Shown here: positions 7,725-16,246 of the stretch, piece by piece
How positions within the stretch are numbered: the stretch's first letter is position 1
How the letters are laid out: every line of letters starts with the position of its first letter
Assembly (NCBI GenBank): GCA_035489755.1
Contig: DATGZK010000038.1
Location: 38,799 to 102,798, forward strand
Source of the DNA: UBA9160 sp035489755
GTDB lineage: Bacteria > Myxococcota_A > UBA9160
DNA length: 64,000 nucleotides
Reading direction: 5' to 3'
Position numbers and translations under genes: made by a program
Notes under the pieces: generated by a model
What the model saw: the letters and a program-made list of their open reading frames with translations, nothing else
What the model was told of the DNA's origin: nothing
The model's database searches: none

Positions 7725-10685
7725 GTGGCGCAGCTTGGGTGGAAGAGCCTCGTTGCCGGCTGGCCCTGGTTCGAAGGGTCCGGGCGCTATCCGATCAGTG
7801 CCTATTCCGAGTTCATGCCGCCACCGCGTCTTGGTCTTGCGCCCTATGGCGAGGCCAACCCTTTCCTCTTCCGAGAGGACGATCCCGCGGGCTGGCATGT
7901 CACGGAGTATGAGGAGGCCTTCGAGCTCCGTCCCGGGCTTTCTCGAATCGCTGAGCTTGTCATGGAGTCCATGGTGCACCTCGCAAATGGACGCGCGGCG
8001 CATGGCATTTCACGGGCGAAGCTCCTCCACAATCCCTATTGGCCCGAGCCCTTGGCCAAGCGGAAAGGCCAGCTTTCGCACGAGCGCTTTGTCTTGCTGC
8101 TCTCTCTCTCGCTGGCTCGCACCCTGGACGACAAGGGGCGCGTGCGCTGGACGCTCTTCGGGAGTAGCGAGCAGGGTCCGGCTCGTGCGTTCTGGAAGAG
8201 TTTTTTCGAGGCACCGGGAGTCGAGCTGCCTGAGGAGCGCGCCCTTCGCGTCTTGCGCGGGCTCCTAGCCGCCGCCTTCGCCTTGCCCGAAACACAGCTC
8301 ACCGATCTGCGCGGCGCAGGACTGCGCATTCTTCCGCTCCGCGCTCCCGCGGCGTTTCCCTATTGGGATGAGGAGCCGCTCCCTCGGTGGACCCGCCGGC
8401 TCCTCTTCGACGAGGGAGAGCCGCTCCAAGGCCTGCGCTATCTCCTCACCTTTCGGCCGTTCTCCGAGCTTTCGCCGCCGCTCCAAAGCGCCTACCTGAA
8501 AGGGGAGCTCCACCTCTTGCCCTTTCCGGGAAGCCTCGCCTTCTGGGGAGCGCCACCCTACCAGACTCTCCAGCGAGAGCTCCCATTTGCGCTGCAGATT
8601 CCGCTCCTGCACCTCGTCGGACGCCACGAGGCGCCAAACGGCCTCCGCGTTCCGCAGTCCGGCTGGCTGCACGAGGTGACAGCCGCGCACGCCAGAGCGG
8701 ACGCGAACCACGGGCCCCTGCGCGACGGATTTACGCGTACGCACCGCTGGGCGCGGGTGCAGCGTCATCAAGATGAGCTTGCGCTTGGCACGCGCGAAGA
8801 CAAGATGACACACGTTCTGTTCAGCGCGCTTCCCGACGAGCTGGGTCTTTACGGCAAGCCCATGGCGCGAAACGCCCAGGTTTGGTCCACAGACTTCCAC
8901 TCCATTTTGGACGGGCCGGCAGCCAGAAGCACGGAGTTGGCCGCGGCCATCGCGGCCGTGAAGCAGGGCGGTCTTTTCGGCTACCGGTTCCAGTATCCCG
9001 CGATGCAGCTCGGACACCACGCGGTCTATTGGCAGCGTCCACTGGTGGCCTATCTCGACCCGCACACCCAAAGAGCGAGCCTCTTGCCCGAGAATCTGCT
9101 CGGATATCTCACGGCATACGACACCCGGGAGCTTCGCCTCTCGGATCCCGTCGAGCTTTGGCCGCGCGTCCTGCAACGCGAGCCGCATCTTGCGGCCGTG
9201 CAGCTCCGAACCGAGGGAAAGGGGAGGTCGCCGCGCCAGGAGTCGCTAAACGCGCGCAAGCTGCTCGATGCCCCGCAGCTCCTCGGAAAGAGCCCCCTTC
9301 CGCGCTCATTTGCTCGTTCTCTGCTTAGCGCCCCGAAGCACGAGAGCTTGGACCAGTGGCTCGACGCCCTTCAGGGTAGATCCGGCGCTCCCGAGACCGG
9401 GCGACGCCTGGCAAGCGAGCTCCGAGCGATGATCACCTCTCGTCCCGATCCGCTGGCGAGTCCGCTCACCTATGGAAAGACGGCCCGACGCTCGTTCGAG
9501 GTCGCGTACTGGAAGACGATCGCGGATCTTGCCGAGGGTCGCTTTCTGACCAAGAACAACGCCGATTGCGTACTCGACTCACCCACGCAAAAGCATTTGC
9601 GCCATCACCATCGTGACTTAAATCCCCTCGGCAGCTACTTGCTGGATCACTACTGCTCGCTCGTCCGAGCGGCCGGTATGACCGGCCGAGCACTGGTCGG
9701 AGATCTCCCCTTTAAGTGGAAGACGGATTTCGACTATGCCTGGATGGGCGGATGGCTCCACAATCAGCAAGGAGAGACGACGGAGCGAAATCTCATCCTC
9801 GCGATCCCCGGTCGCGATCGCAGCCAGGCCGTCATCATGGCCGACCACTATGACACCGCCTTCATGGAGGACCGCTACGAGCCTGCCCAGGGAGGAGACC
9901 GCGCCCGGCTAGCCGCGGCTGGGGCGGATGACAATCACTCCGCCACTGCGGCCTTGATGCTCGGGGCTCCGATCTTCCTCGCTTTGAGCCGGGAGGGACT
10001 CCTGGGCTGTGACGTCTGGCTGATTCATCTGACGGGCGAAGAGTTTCCTGCAGATTGCCTCGGGTCACGGCAGCTGTGCCAGTCCCTCGTGGAGGGCGAT
10101 CTGCGCCTTCGCCTTTCCGACGGGGCCGTGCACGATCTCTCGAAGACGCGGGCGAGGGGCATCTACATCCTCGACATGATCGCTCATAACAACGAGCGGG
10201 ATCGAGACATCTTTCAGATGGCGCCCGGCACAGGCCCCGGCTCGATGTGGCTCGCCTACCAGGCGCACGTCGCAACGGAAGTCTGGAACGAGGGCACCAG
10301 GAAGTGGAACCGCAGGAGCTCACGGCGCCGCCTTGGGCGAGCTCGCCGCAGCAAAGTGTCGAAGAACATCCCTCCGATCGCCCAACACCTCGCTTTGCAC
10401 GGCGAAGTGCGCCCGACCTATGACCCGCGAAGCACCCTTTTCAACACCGACGGCCAGATCTTTTCCGACGCAGGGGTACCCGTCGTGCTCTTCATGGAGA
10501 ACTACGACATCAACCGAGTTGGCTATCACGACAGCCATGACACCATGGCGAATATCGACCTCGATTTCGGGGCTGCCCTCGCGGCGATCGCCATCGAATC
10601 CGTCGCGCGTGCAGCGATCGAGCGACCGCCCGAACGACCCGCCTGGTGGACTCGCACGGAGCGAGCGAGGCCCCGTCGGACATAG
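7725..10685 (+). CDS. Very large protein with C-terminal M28-type metallopeptidase domain
   Basis: The 986-residue product ends in a Zn-peptidase domain of the M28 (aminopeptidase/PgcP-like) type. The metal-binding order is visible: HYD at H708/D710, GADDN at D735-D736, GEEF with the catalytic/metal Glu pair at 772-773, an Asp in YILDMIAHN, and a final GYHDSHDTMANID with candidate His at 935 and 938. The first roughly 650 residues (rich in Leu, Pro and Trp, with phrases such as FRPFSELSPPLQSAYLKGELHLLPFP) match nothing I recognise. No signal peptide is seen, so the protein is probably cytoplasmic. The GTG at 7725 follows a GAGGAG ribosome binding site. Typical M28 enzymes are 300-600 residues, so the long N-terminal extension is unusual. 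Substrate not predictable. Confidence 0.8.
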   Translation: MAQLGWKSLVAGWPWFEGSGRYPISAYSEFMPPPRLGLAPYGEANPFLFREDDPAGWHVTEYEEAFELRPGLSRIAELVMESMVHLANGRAAHGISRAKLLHNPYWPEPLAKRKGQLSHERFVLLLSLSLARTLDDKGRVRWTLFGSSEQGPARAFWKSFFEAPGVELPEERALRVLRGLLAAAFALPETQLTDLRGAGLRILPLRAPAAFPYWDEEPLPRWTRRLLFDEGEPLQGLRYLLTFRPFSELSPPLQSAYLKGELHLLPFPGSLAFWGAPPYQTLQRELPFALQIPLLHLVGRHEAPNGLRVPQSGWLHEVTAAHARADANHGPLRDGFTRTHRWARVQRHQDELALGTREDKMTHVLFSALPDELGLYGKPMARNAQVWSTDFHSILDGPAARSTELAAAIAAVKQGGLFGYRFQYPAMQLGHHAVYWQRPLVAYLDPHTQRASLLPENLLGYLTAYDTRELRLSDPVELWPRVLQREPHLAAVQLRTEGKGRSPRQESLNARKLLDAPQLLGKSPLPRSFARSLLSAPKHESLDQWLDALQGRSGAPETGRRLASELRAMITSRPDPLASPLTYGKTARRSFEVAYWKTIADLAEGRFLTKNNADCVLDSPTQKHLRHHHRDLNPLGSYLLDHYCSLVRAAGMTGRALVGDLPFKWKTDFDYAWMGGWLHNQQGETTERNLILAIPGRDRSQAVIMADHYDTAFMEDRYEPAQGGDRARLAAAGADDNHSATAALMLGAPIFLALSREGLLGCDVWLIHLTGEEFPADCLGSRQLCQSLVEGDLRLRLSDGAVHDLSKTRARGIYILDMIAHNNERDRDIFQMAPGTGPGSMWLAYQAHVATEVWNEGTRKWNRRSSRRRLGRARRSKVSKNIPPIAQHLALHGEVRPTYDPRSTLFNTDGQIFSDAGVPVVLFMENYDINRVGYHDSHDTMANIDLDFGAALAAIAIESVARAAIERPPERPAWWTRTERARPRRT

Positions 10686-11189
10686 GCTCTCTCTCAGCGA
10701 CCTCACGGCGCGCACCCAAGAGAGGTCGCAATGGGGCTCCCCAAGAGCCGCCGTTCGCTGCTCGCCGGGTAGCGCGGCGGCAGAGGATCTCAGGCCCTCG
10801 AGAGAGCAAATTCAGCCAGAGATTCGGTTCGTTCCATCCAGAGCGCTCGCAAAACGCTGAACATCGAAGATGAGAGGCAGCATTTGCTCTTCTTCGTCCG
10901 TCTTAGATCGCTCGCTTGGGGTCTTGAGGCCGCACCGGCCTTCGTTCCCGCGCGCGAAGCACAGGAGCGCAGGCGTGGCTTTCGGCGGAATCACCTCAGA
11001 TTTTGAGCAATTCAGAAAATCTCAATGTGAATTGGGAGAAAAATCGCTAGCGGCAGGCCGAAGTCTTGTGCAAACTAGCCGTCGCCTCCGATTTTCCTCA
11101 CTCGCTGAGAAATCGGCGGACAGTACGCCGTAACAGTGCGCCACCCCGCCCCTACCTTTGGGCTCGGGCCAACGCGAAGGGAACAGTGC
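10686..11189 (+). other. Intergenic with AT-rich stretch and imperfect palindrome
   Basis: About 500 bp with no credible gene. Positions 10990-11050 are distinctly AT-rich for this genome and contain an imperfect inverted repeat (GATTTT ... AAAATC, 10999-11021). This could be promoter or operator DNA for the small gene at 11190; no consensus -35/-10 pair is clear. Confidence 0.35.
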
Positions 11190-11396
11190 ATGGCTAGGTC
11201 GTCGCGGAAAAACTCAGGGAAGGAATGGACTGCCAGGGAAGTGCGCGCACTGCGTGAAGCAGCGCGAGGAGCAAAGCCGACGCGGCATATCGCGCAAGAA
11301 CTGGGTCGGACCGTCGGCGCCGTCTACCAAAAGGCCCACGAAGAGCGCATCTCCTTCCGACGTGCCCGGCGGTCGCTCCGCAAGCGGCGCAAATAG
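11190..11396 (+). CDS. Small basic protein with Myb/SANT- or HTH-like segment
   Basis: A 68-residue, strongly basic product. The start ATG 11190 is preceded by GAAGGGA, which favours it over the upstream in-frame ATG at 11136. The segment GKEWTAREVRALREAARG followed by KPTRHIAQELGRTVGAVYQKA resembles a SANT/Myb or helix-turn-helix DNA-binding unit (W-T-x-x-E-V-x-x-L, then a TVGAVYQKA recognition-like helix), as in small Myb/gcrA-type bacterial proteins. The C terminus is an Arg/Lys tail (RRARRSLRKRRK). It probably binds DNA or RNA; no partner is suggested by the neighbourhood. Confidence 0.55.
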   Translation: MARSSRKNSGKEWTAREVRALREAARGAKPTRHIAQELGRTVGAVYQKAHEERISFRRARRSLRKRRK

Positions 11397-11954
11397 TCCT
11401 CGCGACTCGCGCAGCGCTGCGGCCGCTTGCCATTGTGCAAGCGGACTGCGGCGAGACGGTCGCGGGACCTAAGCCGAGAGCGCAGGCGCCTGAGCAGGGC
11501 GACCCGAGGACCGATCGGAACGCCTTACGCCAAGAGCGTGGGAAATCCGACGTGCTCTGGTCCCTTGCTCGCGCGTGCGAAACGGGACGGTTGCCGCCTG
11601 CTCCTCGTCTGCGCGTCGCGTTGCGCGACGACGAAGACAATGCGTCCGGAGTGAGGAGGGCAGCATACACTCCGACGTGGATATGACTTGGTTCGCCGCC
11701 GAGAGACTGCCCACACGCGCTCTCCAAGTGGGCAGCTCGCCGCACACGTGCCCTCTTGGAGCTGAATATCGAAACGCTGTTTGACTGAGACTTGGTTGAT
11801 GCAACGCGCGCAACTCGTTATTGCGAAAGGGTTTTCCGCGCTCACCCCGCAGCGCCGTCGCCCCCGCCTTGATCTCCTCGGAAGGCTTGTAGATCCTCTC
11901 ACCCATCGATTCCGGATGAAGTATTCTGTGTCGTCCTTTGAGGAGTCATGGCTC
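11397..11954 (+). other. Intergenic, no gene seen
   Basis: 558 bp. Open frames exist on both strands but have low-complexity Arg/Ser/Ala translations and no paired ribosome binding site. No RNA structure or repeat recognised. Confidence 0.35.
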
Positions 11955-12233
11955 ATGGCCGAGCGTGAACGCTCCATCCCGGATTCCGTCGCGAGCGAAT
12001 CCCAAGAGGTCCTTGGTTTGCTGCGACGCCTCCGGGAAATCTTCGCACTCGAGATTCAAAACCTCGAGTCTTCGGGTCAAAGCCCGAACGCTGCCGCCTT
12101 GCACGCGAAGGTTCACGACTCTCTGCTCCACGAACGCCGCTACGAGCGCCTCCTCCGTCTGCGCCGGATCCACGCGAAACTCCATAACCGCGAGCGTGTC
12201 CTCGCCGAAGGCGAGGCGTTCGGTCCGGAATAG
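11955..12233 (+). CDS. Hypothetical helical protein
   Basis: Possible 92-residue cytosolic protein starting at ATG 11955 with AGGAG 9 bp upstream. The translation is almost entirely amphipathic helix (QEVLGLLRRLREIFALEI, HERRYERLLRLRRIHAKL). The opposite strand is also open (11946-12308) with a similarly plausible translation and similar GC at third codon positions, so the strand is not certain; the ribosome binding site is what favours this one. Function unknown. Confidence 0.35.
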   Translation: MAERERSIPDSVASESQEVLGLLRRLREIFALEIQNLESSGQSPNAAALHAKVHDSLLHERRYERLLRLRRIHAKLHNRERVLAEGEAFGPE

Positions 12234-12458
12234 TCTCGCCGCGGGTGTGCACGAGAGTCGGTCCCACAAACCCGTCTTTCTCCAATCGATCGTGCGAGTC
12301 CTGCGCAAGGGCTCACCTCCAGCGCCTGCGGCGTCGCGAAAAGCTACGCAATCGAAGGATCTCCGCGCAGCGCGCGTCGGCGTGGGATCCCTCTGCGAAG
12401 CGCGGAACGCTGGGCCAAAGGAACTCGCATTCTAAAATGCCGACAGGCGATCGCCGTC

Positions 12459-13439
12459 TTGGGATGCGCACTCTCACTTGAGCTCGCAGCCCTCGCGGCC
12501 CCGCCGTCGGCTCGCTCCTTTGGTTGCGAGGGGCACGAGATTGTGGCGCTCGTCGCGGAAAAACATCTCTCGGTCCGGGCACAGCGCGAGGTGGCCGCGC
12601 TCCTCGGGCCGCCCGATACCGTCTCCCACGAAGAGGAGCTGCCGCGTCGCAAGAGCCGCCGCCGAGGCTGCAGCGCAGAGCGCCTCGATGCCTTTGCGCG
12701 CGCGTCGACCTGGGCGGACGAGATTCGAGGGGGTCGGCCGGCGACGGCGAGCTGGCACTTCCTCGATATCCCGCGCGGCACAAAGGACGCGAAGGAGGCC
12801 GAGAGCTTTTGTGGAGCCTCAGGCTGCGTCACGAGGGCGATTCGCGAGCAAGTCGCCATCCTTCAAGAAGAAGGGGCGAATCCTGCCCAGCGTGCGCAAG
12901 CGCTTCGATTTGTCATCCATTTTGTGGGAGATCTCCATCAGCCGCTTCACTGCGCGACGAACAGCGATCGCGGTGGAAACTGCGTGCCGATCGATTTTTT
13001 CGGGCACAAGAGCCGGCAAAGCCTGCGCTCTTCTCACGCCGACTACGAGCCCAACCTGCATGCCCTGTGGGACTCGTACATCCTAAGGCGCAGTCTCGGA
13101 AGGCGCCGCGTTTCGTCCTATGCCAACGCCCTTGAACAGAAGTTCCAAGCCGAGATTGCCATCTGGCTAAAGGCCGACCTCGAACTTGACCACTGGGCGT
13201 GGGAGAGCTTCGAGGTCGCGGAAGCCGAGGCCTATGGGAAGCTTCCGACTCCGATTCCCATCGAGAGGCCCGAGCCCGTCGCAAGCTGTCATGACGCAAG
13301 CGACGTTGGCGAGCGAATGGCAGCGCTTCACGAGGCCGTGGGCGAGCCCTACCAGGAAAGGGCCGCCTCGGTCGTCGACGAGCAGCTCGCAAAGGCAGGA
13401 GCAAGGCTGGCCCTCGTCTTAAACCGGGTGTGGCCCTAG
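12459..13439 (+). CDS. S1/P1-type zinc nuclease, secreted
   Basis: Secreted Zn-dependent nuclease that would degrade single-stranded nucleic acids or 3'-nucleotides in the periplasm or outside the cell. The product has a hydrophobic N terminus (LGCALSLELAALAAPPSA) and the P1 ligand set: His26 (CEGHEIVALVA), Asp87 (ASTWADEIR), His100 (WHFLDIP), His154/Asp158/His164 (HFVGDLHQPLH), His201/Asp205 (NLHALWD). The position of the N-terminal Trp that chelates zinc in P1 nuclease is Phe21 here. The start is unclear: TTG 12459 lacks a good ribosome binding site and the frame is open further upstream, so the signal peptide may be slightly longer. The 3' end overlaps the convergent peroxidase gene by 21 bp. 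Confidence 0.85.
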   Translation: MGCALSLELAALAAPPSARSFGCEGHEIVALVAEKHLSVRAQREVAALLGPPDTVSHEEELPRRKSRRRGCSAERLDAFARASTWADEIRGGRPATASWHFLDIPRGTKDAKEAESFCGASGCVTRAIREQVAILQEEGANPAQRAQALRFVIHFVGDLHQPLHCATNSDRGGNCVPIDFFGHKSRQSLRSSHADYEPNLHALWDSYILRRSLGRRRVSSYANALEQKFQAEIAIWLKADLELDHWAWESFEVAEAEAYGKLPTPIPIERPEPVASCHDASDVGERMAALHEAVGEPYQERAASVVDEQLAKAGARLALVLNRVWP

Positions 13440-14576
13440 GAAGGGCCGGGATCCACCGGGCAGATTTCGCAGAGGGTGGCCGTCACGATTTTGGGTCCGT
13501 CTCTCAGCTGCGTTCCCTCGGGCTGAGCAGGCGTAGCGCTTCGGCGCTGGCGCAGGACTCGGGGGGAGCGACGGTTCTTGGATGAAGCCAGTCGGGAGCG
13601 GAGCCGTAAGGCTCTCGAGGAACGCAATGATCGCGGCCACCTCTGCGTCGCTGAGCTCCTTCCCGAGCTGGTCGTGGGCCATGAGGCGTACCGCTTCCTC
13701 GAGCGTTTTCACCTTGCCGTCGTGAAAGTAGGGTGCGGTCTCCTTCACGTTGCGAAGCGATGAGACCTTGAAGAAGTACCTGTCGGCGGCATTCCCGGTA
13801 ACGAGGGCGCGCCCCGTGTCGTTTGTCGGATACGGATGAACGACCCCCAGCTTGTAAAGCATCTTCCCGCCCACGGTTGCGCCGGTGTGACACTTCGGGC
13901 AGCCCGTGTCGATGAAAGTCGCGAGGCCTGCTTGCTCGGCCGGGCTGAGCGCGTTCGTCTCCCCTTCGAGGAACTTGTCAAAGCGCGAGGGCGTCATGAG
14001 CCGGCGCTCGAAAGCACCGATGGCCTTGCCCACGTTCTGGGCGGTCACCGGCTGCGCCTCTCCTCGAAAGGCTGCGGCGAAAAGCGGCGCGTAGCCGGGG
14101 ATGGACCTCAGCACCTTCACCATCTGGTTGGGATCGAACATCCCAGGCGCGATCGGATTCACAGCGGAGCCGGCGGCGACCTCCTCGACGCTCGCAGCGC
14201 GCCCATCCCAGAACTGCATCGCGAGAGCAGCGTTGTAGACCGTGGGCACATTGCGCGCGACTCCCGGACCCGCGTGTCCGAGCGAGGCGGGTTCGTGATC
14301 GACACCATACGAAGAAAGGACGTGACACGAATTGCACGAAACCTTCCCGTCGGACGATAACCTCTTGTCGAAGTAGAGCGCGCGGCCAAGCTCGACCTTC
14401 TCCTTGGTGATCGGGTTTGCAGCGCTCTTCGCCTCGGCGGGAAGCACACCAAAGCGCGCCCTCGCGCGCTGCTGCAGCTCCGGGGCGGACGGCGCATCCG
14501 CGGCGGACCATGCCCGGGGCGCCGCGAGAAGGGGCGCGAAGAAGAACGCGAGGAGAACGAGCTTTGCTCTTCGCAT
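13419..14576 (-). CDS. Di-haem cytochrome c peroxidase (CcpA/MauG family)
   Basis: Periplasmic peroxidase that reduces H2O2 with electrons from cytochrome c. A signal peptide (VLLAFFFAPLLAAPRAWSA) is followed by ITKEKVELGRALYFDKRLS, the first haem motif CNSCH (81-85) and the second CPKCH (226-230). Family landmarks include NVPTVYNAALAMQFWDGRA, FKVSSLRNVKETAPYFHDG and LEEAVRLMAHDQLG. The core ends near residue 330; the last 50 residues are Pro/Arg-rich and unlike the family. A different minus-strand frame across 13436-13535 reads more protein-like (TLCEICPVDPGPS then stop), so a frameshift near 13540 is possible. The gene is convergent with, and overlaps, the nuclease gene. Confidence 0.9.
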   Translation of the reverse strand: MRRAKLVLLAFFFAPLLAAPRAWSAADAPSAPELQQRARARFGVLPAEAKSAANPITKEKVELGRALYFDKRLSSDGKVSCNSCHVLSSYGVDHEPASLGHAGPGVARNVPTVYNAALAMQFWDGRAASVEEVAAGSAVNPIAPGMFDPNQMVKVLRSIPGYAPLFAAAFRGEAQPVTAQNVGKAIGAFERRLMTPSRFDKFLEGETNALSPAEQAGLATFIDTGCPKCHTGATVGGKMLYKLGVVHPYPTNDTGRALVTGNAADRYFFKVSSLRNVKETAPYFHDGKVKTLEEAVRLMAHDQLGKELSDAEVAAIIAFLESLTAPLPTGFIQEPSLPPSPAPAPKRYACSARGNAAERRTQNRDGHPLRNLPGGSRPFLGPHPV

Positions 14577-14719
14577 CAGCCTTCGTGGCGGGGAATCGGC
14601 CCGCGTCGTGAGAGGTCAATTCTTGCAGCCGGAGAGCCCTGCGGCTACCGGAAGCTCCCCTTGGACGCGGGTGAGCAGCCCACACCGGAGCGTCGTCGAA
14701 CCTCTATGACGAGATCAAG

Positions 14720-15163
14720 CTAGGCCCCCCGTCCGGCGGGAACGATGAGAACGGGGCACGAGGATCCGCGGATCACTCCGGCGCTCACACTGCCCACGAG
14801 AGCGTCATGGAGGGCGCCGTGTCCGTGCGAGCCGATCACGATCATCGTCGAGCCGAGCCTTTGGGCCTCGCGCAAGATGGTCTCGACGTTCGGGCCCTCG
14901 ACCACGAGTGCGTGTGCATCGAGGCCCCGCTCGCGAAGAGTCGCTGCGTGCTGCTGGAGCACAGAGTGCTCCTCTCTCAGCGATTTGGCACGCCCATCGC
15001 GGACACTCTGGGGCCCCGGCTCGTAGCCCACAAACTCTGGGGGCGGTGCCGCGACGTGAAGGAGCGTAAGCCTTCCGCCTTGCGCTCTCGCGAGAAGCTC
15101 GGCGTTCTGCAGCACCCGCTCCGAGATGCTCGAAAAGTCGACCGCGGCGAGGATATGGCTCAT
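14720..15163 (-). CDS. Universal stress protein UspA family
   Basis: Cytosolic 147-residue single-domain Usp protein. It opens with MSHILAAVDFSSISERVLQNA, the usual beta1-alpha1 of the fold, and ends with the ATP-binding signature G-2x-G-9x-G-S, visible as GSHGHGALHDALVGSVSAGVI followed by CPVLIVP. It probably binds ATP and takes part in stress adaptation. It is a stand-alone gene on the minus strand, 50 bp downstream of the SnoaL-like gene (15214-15657), so the two may be cotranscribed. No regulatory site recognised. Confidence 0.9.
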   Translation of the reverse strand: MSHILAAVDFSSISERVLQNAELLARAQGGRLTLLHVAAPPPEFVGYEPGPQSVRDGRAKSLREEHSVLQQHAATLRERGLDAHALVVEGPNVETILREAQRLGSTMIVIGSHGHGALHDALVGSVSAGVIRGSSCPVLIVPAGRGA

Positions 15164-15213
15164 GCAAACTCCGACCGCACCGTGTCTCGCCGGAGCGAGC
15201 CAGGAGTGCGCGG

Positions 15214-15657
15214 CTAGGGAAGTCGCTGCAACAGATGGGCCGATACGTCTCCCACCAGCTCGTTAATGTAGTGCCGCTTTGTAAACCACCAGACGCCGTC
15301 AATCCTGCGAAACTCGTCATGATAGCGGCCCGCCACGATCGGCTGGAGCCGCAGGGCCTCGACTTGCTGCAGAACGCAGTAATAGGAGCGGCAAAGGGCC
15401 GTCCCCTTCTCCTCGTCGACGTCGATGATGAGATTCGTAGTGAGGTGCTTTGTGTGGGGCGTCCCGTCGCCGTACCTTCGGGTCCACCCCTCGAGCTGCG
15501 TGCGCATCCCGTCTGCCCCCTCGCGTACCTCGTCACTTACGTTGCTGGTCACCCTCGCATAGGCGAAGAGCTTTCCCACCCCTGCGAAGTCGCCGAGATC
15601 GACGAGCTCGGCGTAGCGATAGACGAGATTCGCGATCTCTTGAGCGCTGTTGCCCAT
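15214..15657 (-). CDS. SnoaL/NTF2-like fold protein
   Basis: 147-residue cytosolic protein with the NTF2/SnoaL cone fold pattern: N-terminal helix IANLVYRYAELVDLGDFAGVGKLF, then GTPHTKHLTTNLIIDVDEEKGTALCRSYYCVLQQ and the C-terminal strand pair IVAGRYHDEFRRIDGVWWFTKRHYI. Members with the HxxxN strand and R-Y-x-D-x-F often act as small dehydratase/isomerase-like enzymes or ligand binders (SnoaL_4 type). The substrate cannot be inferred. It is probably transcribed together with the downstream Usp gene. Confidence 0.8.
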   Translation of the reverse strand: MGNSAQEIANLVYRYAELVDLGDFAGVGKLFAYARVTSNVSDEVREGADGMRTQLEGWTRRYGDGTPHTKHLTTNLIIDVDEEKGTALCRSYYCVLQQVEALRLQPIVAGRYHDEFRRIDGVWWFTKRHYINELVGDVSAHLLQRLP

Positions 15658-15900
15658 ACATCGTCCCCTCTTGATCCGCTTCGCCGGGCGAGAGCCGGAC
15701 TCCGACGCACCCCGTGGATAGCGCGCACTCCCGGGAACCGCGCAGCTGCGGGGAATTTATGCGAAAGTGACGCGAGCCGCGTTCGGGTGCCATTTTTTAA
15801 GACGCCGGCACAAAAGGCCGCTTAGATCTTCGCTTCCGCCGCGGGAAATGGCACAGCGACCGAGCTCAGTAGCCTCGGCGGAGTGAAAGGAGGAGGGATG

Positions 15901-16158
15901 ATGCACGAGAACATCGAGGTGGGATTTCAAACCTTTGTTTCCGACGGGGGCGAGGAGTTCGGTGCTGTCCGCCAGATTTCCCCGAAGGGCCGACCTGAGC
16001 TCATCGTGTACGTCGAGAACTCGGGCGACTTCGTCGTACCGCTCGATGCTGTCGAGGCCGTGCATTCCCACAAGGTCATCTTGAATTGCAGAAAACTGGA
16101 CAAGCGGCTTCGGGCTGCCATCGGCCACGCGCATGACGCGGAGGAGCCTGGCGCCTAG
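15901..16158 (+). CDS. Small PRC-barrel-like protein
   Basis: 85-residue product with a strong ribosome binding site AAGGAGG (15887-15893). Two consecutive ATGs follow; 15901 has the better 7-bp spacing, 15898 is the alternative. The sequence (FGAVRQISPKGRPELIVYVEN, GDFVVPLDAVEAVHSHKVIL) has the beta-rich pattern 'G-x-V ... l-x-V ... vP-x-x-aV-x-x-V-x-x-x-k-V' of PRC-barrel/DUF2171-like modules. The C terminus is helical and ends HAHDAEEPGA. The gene stands alone, facing the divergently read SnoaL/Usp pair behind it and convergent with the outer-membrane barrel gene ahead. Function unknown. Confidence 0.6.
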   Translation: MHENIEVGFQTFVSDGGEEFGAVRQISPKGRPELIVYVENSGDFVVPLDAVEAVHSHKVILNCRKLDKRLRAAIGHAHDAEEPGA

Positions 16159-16246
16159 GCTCTCGAGGCAAGGTCTGGAGGACAGGAGGCGCTGCGCCAG
16201 GCGCCTGAGAGATACCGCGCCAAGGCGACCCCTCTTCGATTCCGAC

